Below are positions 41,748 through 49,722 of a stretch of DNA of 64,000 nucleotides, piece by piece. Position numbers and translations under genes: made by a program. Each line of letters starts with the position of its first letter. The stretch's first letter is position 1. The notes below the pieces were generated by a model, which was given only the letters and a program-made list of their open reading frames with translations, was not told where the DNA came from and ran no database searches. Source of the DNA: Acinetobacter sp. S54 (GTDB taxonomy: Bacteria > Pseudomonadota > Gammaproteobacteria > Pseudomonadales > Moraxellaceae); the NCBI RefSeq assembly GCF_016624945.1, contig NZ_JACVUI010000006.1, forward strand, positions 1 to 64,000, read 5' to 3'.

Positions 41748-42902
41748 ATGACAAATGCTCAAGATGAAATACAGACAAAAGAGCAGACAGCATCAACTTC
41801 TGATGACGCAATGAAATCAAAACGCAAAAAGATACTGAGTTATTTTGCGCTCATTTTAATTATTGCTGCAATTTTATATGCGATTTGGGCTGTATTTTTT
41901 AACAATTCAATGAGCACAGACAATGCCTACGTTGGTGCGGAAAATGCTCAAATTACATCTATGGTCAGTGGGCAAGTCGCGAAAGTATTAGTCAGTGATA
42001 CGGCTCAAGTCAAACAGGGTGATATTCTGGTTGAAATTGACAATCGCGATGCAACTATTGCTTTGGCGCAGGCAAAGGCTGAATTGGCAAAGGCTAAGCG
42101 TCAATATCAACAAAGTTCAGCCAATAGTAGCTCATTAAGCTCGCAAGTTATTGTCCGTGATGATGAAATCAACAGTGCCAAAGCGCAGATTGCAAAAGCA
42201 CAAACTGATGTAGATAAAGCTAAACAGGACTATGATCGTCGTGCTTCACTTGCGGCAACAGGCGCGATTTCCAAAGAAGAGCTGACGTCTGCACAAAGCG
42301 CATTGCAAACAGCGCAAGCGAATCTAAACGTAGCTCAGGCAGGTTTGTCTCAGGCAGAGTCTAACCGCAAAGCTGCAATGAGTAATTTGGCTGCCAACGA
42401 TGCCTTAATTAAAGGTACAGATGAAGATACCCTTCCAGATGTATTGGTGGCACAGGCACAAGTAGAGCAGGCACAACTTGATCTGGATCGTACAGTTATT
42501 CGTGCACCAGTCGATGGCGTGGTGGCTCGTCGCAATATTCAGATTGGTCAGCGTGTTGCGCCGGGCACAGTTATGATGAGTGTTGTCCCGATTTCTCAGT
42601 TGTATGTCGATGCTAATTTTAAGGAGAGTCAACTCGCAAAAGTCCGCGTGGGGCAAACTGCAACCCTGACTTCAGACTTATACGGCGATCATGTTGAATA
42701 TCATGGCAAGGTGATTGGATTTTCTGGTGGAACGGGTGCCGCATTTGCCTTGATTCCTGCCCAAAATGCGACTGGTAATTGGATTAAAGTTGTTCAACGA
42801 TTGCCTGTGCGTATTGCACTTGATCCAAAAGAATTGGCAGATCATCCATTACGAGTGGGTCTGTCGATGGAAGCAACGGTCGATCTTTCTTCGAAGAAGT
42901 AA
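41748..42902 (+). CDS. emrA: EmrA-type membrane fusion protein
   Basis: Periplasmic adaptor of an EmrAB-TolC drug efflux pump. It has 384 residues: one N-terminal membrane helix (about residues 30-50), then the beta-barrel/lipoyl half TDNAYVGAENAQITSMVSGQVAKVLVSD and an alanine/lysine/glutamine-rich coiled-coil hairpin (about 110-225). The second lipoyl half RTVIRAPVDGVVARRNIQIGQRVAPG is followed by VDANFKESQLAKVRVGQ. TTAGGA precedes the ATG. emrB starts three bases after the stop. Confidence 0.92.
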   Translation: MTNAQDEIQTKEQTASTSDDAMKSKRKKILSYFALILIIAAILYAIWAVFFNNSMSTDNAYVGAENAQITSMVSGQVAKVLVSDTAQVKQGDILVEIDNRDATIALAQAKAELAKAKRQYQQSSANSSSLSSQVIVRDDEINSAKAQIAKAQTDVDKAKQDYDRRASLAATGAISKEELTSAQSALQTAQANLNVAQAGLSQAESNRKAAMSNLAANDALIKGTDEDTLPDVLVAQAQVEQAQLDLDRTVIRAPVDGVVARRNIQIGQRVAPGTVMMSVVPISQLYVDANFKESQLAKVRVGQTATLTSDLYGDHVEYHGKVIGFSGGTGAAFALIPAQNATGNWIKVVQRLPVRIALDPKELADHPLRVGLSMEATVDLSSKK

Positions 42903-42905
42903 TCT

Positions 42906-44450
42906 ATGAGTGCTCAAAATCAGGCTGCAACCCGGACACCTTTTGCCGAGTTAAGTGGTGGTCGCTTGCTGCTTGCAGCATTTGTCATTGCTTTGTCCAA
43001 TTTTATGGTGGTACTGGATACCACTATTGCCAATGTCTCCGTACCTCATATCACAGGTAATCTGGCGGTATCTTCCTCACAAGGGACGTGGGTTGTTACT
43101 TCCTATGCGGTTGCCGAAGCGATTTGTGTTCCCTTGACTGGCTGGCTAGCGAGCCGTTTTGGAACCGTCCGTGTCTTCGTCATGGGGCTGATAGGCTTTA
43201 CTGTGTTCTCATTCTTATGTGGACTGTCAACTAGTCTTGAAATGCTGGTACTGTGTCGTATCGGACAGGGGTTATCAGGCGGACCATTGATGCCACTTAG
43301 CCAAACATTGCTTATGCGTATTTTTCCACAGGAAAAGCATTCACAGGCCATGGGCTTATGGGCAATGACCACTGTATTAGGACCAATTTTGGGGCCAATC
43401 CTCGGTGGCTTAATCAGTGATAATTTATCTTGGCACTGGATTTTCTTTATCAATATCCCTGTGGGTATTATTTGTGTCATGGCCGCCGTTCGATTGTTAT
43501 CTGTTGCAGAAACAGAAACTATTCGCTTAAGAATTGATAGCGTTGGTTTATTCCTATTGGTGCTGTGGATTGGCGCATTACAGCTCATGTTAGATTTGGG
43601 TCATGAGCGAGATTGGTTCAATAATACTAGTATTGTTATGCTTGCCTTGATCGCGGTGATAGGTTTTATTGTCTTTCTCATCTGGGAAATGACCGATAAA
43701 CAACCCGTGGTTAATCTCTGGATTTTTAGGCATAGGGGTTTTACCGTTTCTGTTTTGGCATTGTCTTTTGGATTTGGTGCTTTCTTTGGCAGTATTGTAT
43801 TAATTCCACAATGGTTGCAGATGAATCTGGGATATACCGCCACATGGGCCGGTTATTTAACGGCAACCATGGGTTTTGGTAGTCTAACAATGTCTCCTTT
43901 GGTCGCCAAACTGGCCACTAAACATGATCCACGTGCGTTGGCTAGTTTTGGTTTGTTATTGCTAGGGGTTGTGACTTTTATGCGGGCATTCTGGATTACG
44001 GATTCTGATTTTATGACACTGGCTTGGCCTCAGATTTTGCAGGGCTTTGCTGTGCCATTTTTCTTTATTCCATTATCCAATATTGCACTTGCTTCGGTTC
44101 TGCCTCAAGAGATTGCCTCTGCTGCTGGATTAATGAATTTTTTAAGAACCATGGCAGGTGCGATAGGAGCTTCGCTTGCGGTCACTATCTGGGATGACCA
44201 TGCCAAAGTTGCACGAAGCGAAATGGTGTCTAGTCTGCATGTTGAAGAGACGCAAAATGTGCTTCTCCAGAATGGTTTTAGTTCAGACACAGTTTTAGGT
44301 GTAATTTCTAATTTAGTCGATAAAGAAGCGATTACGATGTCGGCAAACCATGTGTTTTTATTATTTGCTTTGGCTTTTGTATTTGCAGGATTGATTATCT
44401 GGCTTAGTCCAAAACCACAACGCAGTTTACAGGGGCCAGCGCCTCATTAA
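42906..44450 (+). CDS. emrB: EmrB-type MFS drug:proton antiporter (DHA2)
   Basis: A 514-residue 14-helix inner-membrane pump. The N-terminus FMVVLDTTIANVSVPHITGNL is the DHA2 motif D1. Motif A is GWLASRFGTVRVFVMG and motif C-like MTTVLGPILGPILGGLISDNLSWHWIFFINIPVG matches EmrB read in pieces around residues 140-185. It forms a tripartite exporter with EmrA and an outer-membrane channel not encoded here. The operon ends at a strong terminator. The export substrate is not predictable from sequence. Confidence 0.94.
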   Translation: MSAQNQAATRTPFAELSGGRLLLAAFVIALSNFMVVLDTTIANVSVPHITGNLAVSSSQGTWVVTSYAVAEAICVPLTGWLASRFGTVRVFVMGLIGFTVFSFLCGLSTSLEMLVLCRIGQGLSGGPLMPLSQTLLMRIFPQEKHSQAMGLWAMTTVLGPILGPILGGLISDNLSWHWIFFINIPVGIICVMAAVRLLSVAETETIRLRIDSVGLFLLVLWIGALQLMLDLGHERDWFNNTSIVMLALIAVIGFIVFLIWEMTDKQPVVNLWIFRHRGFTVSVLALSFGFGAFFGSIVLIPQWLQMNLGYTATWAGYLTATMGFGSLTMSPLVAKLATKHDPRALASFGLLLLGVVTFMRAFWITDSDFMTLAWPQILQGFAVPFFFIPLSNIALASVLPQEIASAAGLMNFLRTMAGAIGASLAVTIWDDHAKVARSEMVSSLHVEETQNVLLQNGFSSDTVLGVISNLVDKEAITMSANHVFLLFALAFVFAGLIIWLSPKPQRSLQGPAPH

Positions 44451-44455
44451 TCACT

Positions 44456-44479
44456 TGGGGCGATAGCCCCTATTTTTTT
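44456..44479 (+). terminator. Terminator of emrAB
   Basis: GGGGC, a four-base loop and GCCCC followed by TATTTTTTT, right after emrB. Confidence 0.85.
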
Positions 44480-44528
44480 GTCAATTTACCAAGAATTAAT
44501 GGTTTTTTTCATGTGGGTATAGGGATTC

Positions 44529-45935
44529 TCAAGGAAAATTCAAGATGGACTGGATGAATTGGTCTAATCCGTCTTGAATGCGTGAAGTCCATTCAAATGA
44601 ACAATTTAAGCGAATATAGTGTTGATTCGTTTCTAAAACATTAAAAAGTGGGCTTGGTGCCACACTGATATGTTTTATGATTAGTTTTTGGTAAAGTTCT
44701 AAGCTACTGATATGCAGTGGTAATTTGATCCAGAGGAAATAGCCACTGGGAAAATTATATATTTCACAGCATTGTCCCAAATGTTGCTTTAAATACTGAG
44801 CAAAGCGTTTCTTGTTTTTTTCCAGACGACGACGTAACAATCGTAAGTGTTTTTCATAATGATGACTGGATACAAATTCAACCAATGCATTTTGAATCAG
44901 TGCATTGGCTGAGATGGTGCTCATCAGTTGTAAATGTTGAATTTGTTCTGAGTATTTTCCAGCATATACCCAGCCCACGCGAAAGCCTGCGCCTAACGTT
45001 TTTGAAAAAGAAGAACAATGTAAAACGAGATTACCCCGATCAAAATATTTCATAGACAACGGTTTATGCATACCATAAAAAAGTTCTTCATACACATCAT
45101 CTTCTATTAAATAGATTTTGTGTTCATGTAAAAGTTTGGCAATTTTATATTTAATCTCATCACTGACTGTAAAACCGATTGGATTCTGCGCATTCAGCAT
45201 AAACCAGCAAACTTTAATCGGATAATGTTGAATGACTTGTTCAAATGCTTCCAGATCAAAACCATATTTGGCATGTTCGGGCAAAGTAATGACCTTTAAG
45301 CCCAAACGTTCTGCTGCTTGCCATGCACCATAGAATGTGGTTTGTTGCAATAAAATATAGTCTCCTGGGCGAGTGAGTGCCTGTAACGATAAATTTAATG
45401 CATCCAGACCGCCCGAGGTAATTACAATATCATCCGCATCGGTTGGGATCCCTTGCATACAATAACGTTGAGCGATGATCTTGCGTAAAGCCAGATTTCC
45501 AGGTGGGAGATTGGTAGTTTGATCATAACTTTTTTGATCACGGGCCATTTGGCTGACTACTTGTAAAAGCTTGGAGGGTGTCAGTAAATGATGATCTGGA
45601 AAAGCTGAACCAAAAGGAACAATGTCTTTGGATTGAATCGATTTTAAATATTTAAACACCAGAGAATTAATCTCTATTTTGGGATTTAAAGAAACGATGG
45701 CTGCGCTTTGCGGAATCTGGGTTTTTGCATTTTCAGCAACGAAATAACCCGATTTTTCTTTAGAATAAATTAAACCTTGCGCTTCAAGATCCTGATAGGC
45801 ATTCATAACCGTCATAAGACTAAAACCCGAAATTTCAGCTTGCTCACGCAAAGAAGGCAAGCGGGTATGCACGGGCCATGAGCCGTTTTCAATGAGTCGC
45901 CTTAAATGTTGTGCAAGTTGTTCAGATTTATACAT
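44529..45935 (-). CDS. MocR-type GntR/aminotransferase transcriptional regulator
   Basis: A 468-residue fusion: an N-terminal GntR winged helix (LAQHLRRLIENGSWPVHTRLPSLREQAEISGFSLMTVMNAYQDLEAQGLI, residues 8-57) joined to a class I aminotransferase-like domain. That domain includes TSGGLDALNLSLQALTRPGD, LIEDDVYEELFYG and HCSSFSKTLGAGFRVGWVYAG, where SFSKT carries the PLP lysine. MocR proteins sense amines or PLP-related compounds; the target here is not known. The gene faces the unrecognised gene at 46204 and converges with emrB. It resembles, but cannot be named as, PdxR or YdcR. Confidence 0.88.
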   Translation of the reverse strand: MYKSEQLAQHLRRLIENGSWPVHTRLPSLREQAEISGFSLMTVMNAYQDLEAQGLIYSKEKSGYFVAENAKTQIPQSAAIVSLNPKIEINSLVFKYLKSIQSKDIVPFGSAFPDHHLLTPSKLLQVVSQMARDQKSYDQTTNLPPGNLALRKIIAQRYCMQGIPTDADDIVITSGGLDALNLSLQALTRPGDYILLQQTTFYGAWQAAERLGLKVITLPEHAKYGFDLEAFEQVIQHYPIKVCWFMLNAQNPIGFTVSDEIKYKIAKLLHEHKIYLIEDDVYEELFYGMHKPLSMKYFDRGNLVLHCSSFSKTLGAGFRVGWVYAGKYSEQIQHLQLMSTISANALIQNALVEFVSSHHYEKHLRLLRRRLEKNKKRFAQYLKQHLGQCCEIYNFPSGYFLWIKLPLHISSLELYQKLIIKHISVAPSPLFNVLETNQHYIRLNCSFEWTSRIQDGLDQFIQSILNFP

Positions 45936-45979
45936 CGCAATGAAAAGAGCGCCTAAAGCCTAAAAGATAGAATACTTCA

Positions 45980-46047
45980 GTTATAAAGTGAACTAAAAAA
46001 TAGAGCAGTACAACTAATTTTTCATCGAAAAAAATCAGTTTTATAAC
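45980..46047. promoter_or_regulatory. Inverted GTTATAAA/TTTATAAC pair in the MocR upstream region
   Basis: GTTATAAA (45980-45987) and TTTATAAC (46040-46047) face each other 60 bases apart, each embedded in similar flanks (CAGTTATAAA and TTTTATAACAG). They lie between the divergent MocR-type gene and the 46204 gene, a plausible autoregulatory operator. Weak evidence, AT-rich background. Confidence 0.25.
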
Positions 46048-46203
46048 AGTTCAGATGGATACTTGCTTATCTGTTATATTTTTTTAAGCTTATTCTGTGT
46101 CTAACAACTTACAGTGTTTTTGATGACAATGGATATTGTACCAAGCTGAATTTGATTTTTTGGATCTGACTTTAAAAGTTTGGCCGAAATAGAGAGGTGT
46201 GAT

Positions 46204-47031
46204 GTGTTTAAAACTGACGAATTAAATCAAATATTGCAGATTTTTATGCAGCGGTTACCGTCTCAAAACATCCAGCAACAACTTTCGCATCAATATGTCA
46301 ATCTTGAAGCAACCATTTTACGCGCTAAAATATTGAGAAATTTATCTCCTGCCCATTCAGTTTATATTATTCAATCCTCAATTGAATGGAATGATCTCAA
46401 TCTTGCCTATCTTTTTTCGCCGATTATTCTGGCAAACCTAAATAAAAAGACAATTTATACTACGCCATTAACAGTAGCAATCAATTATATGCTTGAATCA
46501 TATTATCAGATACAAACAAAAAGTCTGGTCAATATTGATAATACACTGGAAAATTTAAATTTATATCTAGATATTTTTGAGTATATAGATGATGTTGATT
46601 TTTTATTTTTAAGTTTGATTAAAGCTATTTGCCATACAGATATATCAAAGATATTTATTATCTCTAAACTAGATATTGATGTGCAGATTTTAAATAAAAT
46701 TAGCCAATTTTTAAATATTGAAATTTATATTTTAAATAAGACATGCAATATCTCTATTTTTTCTATACAGCAAATAGATCAAAAGAAATTATTTTTTAAA
46801 GTAAAAGATGAATTCCATCGGACATTGTGTCACGATTTTTCTAAAATAAATGCGAAATTATTGATGTTGACACATGGTTTTAACCAAGAACAGGCACATC
46901 ATTTGATAGAGGATATGTTTTATTCGGAACATCTTTTTGAAAAATTATCAGTTTATTCAGAATATATTCAGACACAAATCCAAAATGAAAATATTCTAAA
47001 GCCCTCTCGTTATTCTTCCTCTTCTTTTTAA
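46204..47031 (+). CDS. Unrecognised protein with ANTAR-like C-terminal segment
   Basis: Not a named gene. I chose GTG 46204 (275 residues) because AGAGAGG lies six bases upstream; the frame is open back to a TTG at 46180, and an out-of-frame ATG nearby ends after seven codons. The middle is Ile/Leu/Asn-rich, possibly alpha/beta. The C-terminal segment, about residues 214-255 (SKINAKLLMLTHGFNQEQAH onward), matches the spacing of ANTAR RNA-binding domains (AK.LLM..HG....EA..L...M). An N-terminal pseudo-receiver is possible but not shown. The DNA is markedly AT-rich. Two tiny membrane ORFs follow on the same strand. Confidence 0.5.
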   Translation: MFKTDELNQILQIFMQRLPSQNIQQQLSHQYVNLEATILRAKILRNLSPAHSVYIIQSSIEWNDLNLAYLFSPIILANLNKKTIYTTPLTVAINYMLESYYQIQTKSLVNIDNTLENLNLYLDIFEYIDDVDFLFLSLIKAICHTDISKIFIISKLDIDVQILNKISQFLNIEIYILNKTCNISIFSIQQIDQKKLFFKVKDEFHRTLCHDFSKINAKLLMLTHGFNQEQAHHLIEDMFYSEHLFEKLSVYSEYIQTQIQNENILKPSRYSSSSF

Positions 47032-47058
47032 CCGTGTAAATATTCAGGAGCGTCTCTC

Positions 47059-47217
47059 ATGCAAAAAAATAAATCGCATTTTCCATTTGTAACGGTAGGA
47101 ATCAGTATTTTACTTGGATGTCTATTTCTTACCTTTTTCTATTTGGCAGTCAGTAATGAACCTGAATATATGCCATCTCAGCAACAAAAACAGTCTCTAG
47201 TCAAGCATCAGCCATAA
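47059..47217 (+). CDS. Small single-pass membrane protein (52 residues)
   Basis: ATG 47059 follows CAGGAG by eight bases. The protein begins MQKNKSHFPFVTVGISILLG, with one hydrophobic segment (about residues 9-31), then a polar Gln/Lys-rich tail containing NEPEYMPSQQ. It lies 27 bases after the ANTAR-like gene and so is probably co-transcribed. I do not recognise it. Short length means coding status rests on the ribosome binding site, the membrane segment and the position. Confidence 0.55.
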   Translation: MQKNKSHFPFVTVGISILLGCLFLTFFYLAVSNEPEYMPSQQQKQSLVKHQP

Positions 47218-47309
47218 TATTTGAAATGGTTCTGTGTAAAATATATTGATCGTAAGGCGTATGTTGAAAGTTAATTTAATTAATATTGGTAATCGTTAAG
47301 GTGAATGAT

Positions 47310-47420
47310 ATGCGTTTTTTAAAGCAAAAAAATAAGGCAAGTTTTGTATTTCTTATTATCACGCTTTATGCTTTTTTGGGTTTTGGTATTGGTTATATAA
47401 TCTGGGAATATTTGCTGTAA
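47310..47420 (+). CDS. Small single-pass membrane protein (36 residues)
   Basis: ATG 47310 follows TTAAGGTGA at about nine bases. The frame encodes a basic start MRFLKQKNKA, one membrane helix (about residues 11-32) and a short end IIWEYLL, with stop at 47420. The layout is that of small membrane subunits (CydX-like size), but no family signature is visible. It follows the 47059 ORF by 92 bases on the same strand. Confidence 0.45.
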   Translation: MRFLKQKNKASFVFLIITLYAFLGFGIGYIIWEYLL

Positions 47421-47655
47421 AAATTAAGTATTTCTATAGATTTTTTGAAATTAATAGAGCTATTTTGATTATCTAAATAAAACATTATTTTCATAGAGAA
47501 AGTAAGTTGGCTGTTTGATCTCGTCCATAACGGCCTTACATGCAGAGGTTAAATAACAATGTAGCGTTAAATTCTATAATGCGGTCTATTTTGTCACTCC
47601 CAATATCAAATTTTTTACTTTTACTTGATTTAATAATAAAGAGTTACACGTTTGA

Positions 47656-49026
47656 TTAGATGTTTTGCTTAAAGCATAACGTGACCTTTAAACCACTTAA
47701 TTGTTCTGACTGATCAAATTGCATCGTGGCCTCAATTGCTTGTAAAGCAGATTGTACAATAGATAAACCAAGCCCACTTCCTATTGCCTGATGCTGCGTT
47801 GCAACCAGTCGAACAAAACGTTGCATTACATGGTCATATTGTTCTGGGGCAATGCCATGACCACTATCATGAATTTCAACATAGCAATGTTGGTTTTCTC
47901 CACAATATAATTTAATCAGTACCAAACTTTGGACTGGACTATATTTGATAGCATTATCAATCAGGTTAATTAAAATACTGTCTAATGTACTACGAGTAGC
48001 AAATATATCTAGGTGTTCTGGCTGATTTTGAATGTCGACTTGTAGATCGATATTTTTATGATGTGCATTTGCCAATAACTGTCCAATACTACGACGTGTT
48101 GCTTCAATTAAATTCAAATTTTCCAGTGGTTCGTGCTGTTGAATCTCTTGATGTGCCAATGACATTAATTGTTCGACTAAATGTGTCATTCGATTTAGGC
48201 TTTGTCTTAGATCTGCTAAATTTTCATTATAACTTGAGCTATTTCGTTGAGTTTTCATGAGCAGTGAACTTTGCAGATTGAGTGCGGTTAAAGGCGTTCT
48301 TAGCTCGTGTGCAGCATTGGCAACAAAAAGCTGTTGTTGCTTTTGTGCTGTTTCAATTCGTTTAAATAAATAGTTGAGTTCATTGATGGCGGGCGTAAGT
48401 TCAACGGGTAAATCTTTTACATGAATCTCAGATAAATCGTGATAATCCCGTTGTGCAAATGTGGTGCTTAATTCATTGATAGAACGTAAATGATGACGGA
48501 TAAGACGATAAACTGCATAAATACCAAAGGGCATAAAAAGCAAATAGGGAATGAGCATATTAAATGCAAGTTCTTCGGCCAGATGGCGGCGAACTTTAAT
48601 CAGTTGGCTAATTTGTATTTGTTTATCAGGCAGTGGGAGTACATAAATTTTTAATTCACCCCGTGTGGTTCGATGTTTAGAAAAATGAGCTGAATTTGAA
48701 TAAGGCAATAGGTAATTATGCTGCTGGCTTAATCGTTCAAGTTCATTTTTGGAAATAATATCAATAAAAACATCGGTCTCATCATATCTGGCTTTTGGGT
48801 CAAACGTGGAGAGGCGGTTTGACAGGTTGTTTTTATCTAGAAACTCTGCCATTTCCTGCATTTGTCGATCAATCACTTCCTGTGATTCTTCAAGTGCGAT
48901 CCGATAAGCAGCAATGCCAATCACAATCAGTAAAATAATACTAAAAACCGAGATGCTCCAAGACATCCTCGAACTGAGCGGCTGGTCATGGTAAATTTGC
49001 CAGAGTTTAGCTAAAGCAGGGGGCAT
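47656..49026 (-). CDS. Sensor histidine kinase, PmrB-like (copy 1)
   Basis: A 456-residue membrane kinase. TM1 is SVFSIILLIVIGIAAYRIA (about residues 25-43) and TM2 LAFNMLIPYLLFMPFGIYAVYRLI (about 153-176), with a periplasmic domain of about 110 residues between. HisKA is AANAAHELRTPLTAL-type with the phosphorylated His near residue 243; the N box is LINLIDNAIKYSP, G1 IHDSGHGIAPEQ and G2 GSGLGLSIVQSAL. Partner of the response regulator eight bases upstream in an eptA-regulator-kinase operon. Copy 2 at 52950-54305 is very similar. PmrB or QseC are the nearest names; the sensed signal is unknown. Confidence 0.88.
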   Translation of the reverse strand: MPPALAKLWQIYHDQPLSSRMSWSISVFSIILLIVIGIAAYRIALEESQEVIDRQMQEMAEFLDKNNLSNRLSTFDPKARYDETDVFIDIISKNELERLSQQHNYLLPYSNSAHFSKHRTTRGELKIYVLPLPDKQIQISQLIKVRRHLAEELAFNMLIPYLLFMPFGIYAVYRLIRHHLRSINELSTTFAQRDYHDLSEIHVKDLPVELTPAINELNYLFKRIETAQKQQQLFVANAAHELRTPLTALNLQSSLLMKTQRNSSSYNENLADLRQSLNRMTHLVEQLMSLAHQEIQQHEPLENLNLIEATRRSIGQLLANAHHKNIDLQVDIQNQPEHLDIFATRSTLDSILINLIDNAIKYSPVQSLVLIKLYCGENQHCYVEIHDSGHGIAPEQYDHVMQRFVRLVATQHQAIGSGLGLSIVQSALQAIEATMQFDQSEQLSGLKVTLCFKQNI

Positions 49027-49034
49027 CGAGACAT

Positions 49035-49721
49035 CTAACCTGAAGCTTTTGGGGTATCTATACAGTAACCCAGACCACGTACGGTACGAATAAAATCTTT
49101 GCCTAATTTATATCTGAGGTTATGGATATGAACTTCGATGGTATTACTATTAATTTCGGTGTCCCAGTCATAAAGTTTTTGCTCAAGCATTTGTCTGGAA
49201 AATATCTGATTGGGATACATCATCATCGGTTCTAAAATCGCCCATTCTTTGGCCGAGAGTTCAATTTTCTTTTTACCTTTGAGTACCCGATGGGTATTGG
49301 GAAAGAGCTGAACGTTTCCCACTTTAAAATGAATTTCTTCAAGTGAACTATAGTTTCCACGTCGCAACACCGATTCAATTCTTGCAATCAATTCATCAAA
49401 GTCATAAGGCTTCACAATATAATCATCAGCACCGAGCCTTAAACCCTGGATTTTATCGCGGCTTTGGTCTCGTGCACTAATAATAATCACTCCCATCTTA
49501 TTCATATCAACTTGTTTACGGATATGTTTAAGTACTTCTAGGCCTTCCAATTCGGGTAATCCAAGATCTAGAAGAACAATATGATAAGTTTGACCAAATA
49601 AATAATCGAGAGCCTCCAATCCTGTTTTAGCCCAGTCAATTTCAAATTTTTCATGTTGAAGTAGCTGATAGGTCGATTTTCCAACCATTAAGTCATCTTC
49701 GATATATAAAATACGAATCAC
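49035..49721 (-). CDS. Response regulator, PmrA-like (copy 1)
   Basis: A 228-residue OmpR-type regulator. The receiver domain has the acidic pocket IEDD, phosphorylated Asp in HIVLLDLGLPELEG (about residue 52), Thr/Ser in VIIISARDQSRDK and Lys in YIVKPYDFDE. The winged helix in the C-terminal half has ELSAKEWAILEPMM and NTIEVHIHNLRYKLGKDFIRTVRGLGY. It starts one base after the eptA stop, so it is translationally coupled. Order eptA-regulator-kinase equals pmrC-pmrA-pmrB of Acinetobacter. Copy 2 at 54318-54992 differs at few positions. Confidence 0.9.
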   Translation of the reverse strand: MIRILYIEDDLMVGKSTYQLLQHEKFEIDWAKTGLEALDYLFGQTYHIVLLDLGLPELEGLEVLKHIRKQVDMNKMGVIIISARDQSRDKIQGLRLGADDYIVKPYDFDELIARIESVLRRGNYSSLEEIHFKVGNVQLFPNTHRVLKGKKKIELSAKEWAILEPMMMYPNQIFSRQMLEQKLYDWDTEINSNTIEVHIHNLRYKLGKDFIRTVRGLGYCIDTPKASG

Positions 49722-49722
49722 T

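Noticed and set aside
43103..43588. Minus-strand 161-residue ORF inside emrB
   Set aside because: Antisense of EmrB membrane helices; polar, Pro/Lys-rich product without family likeness.
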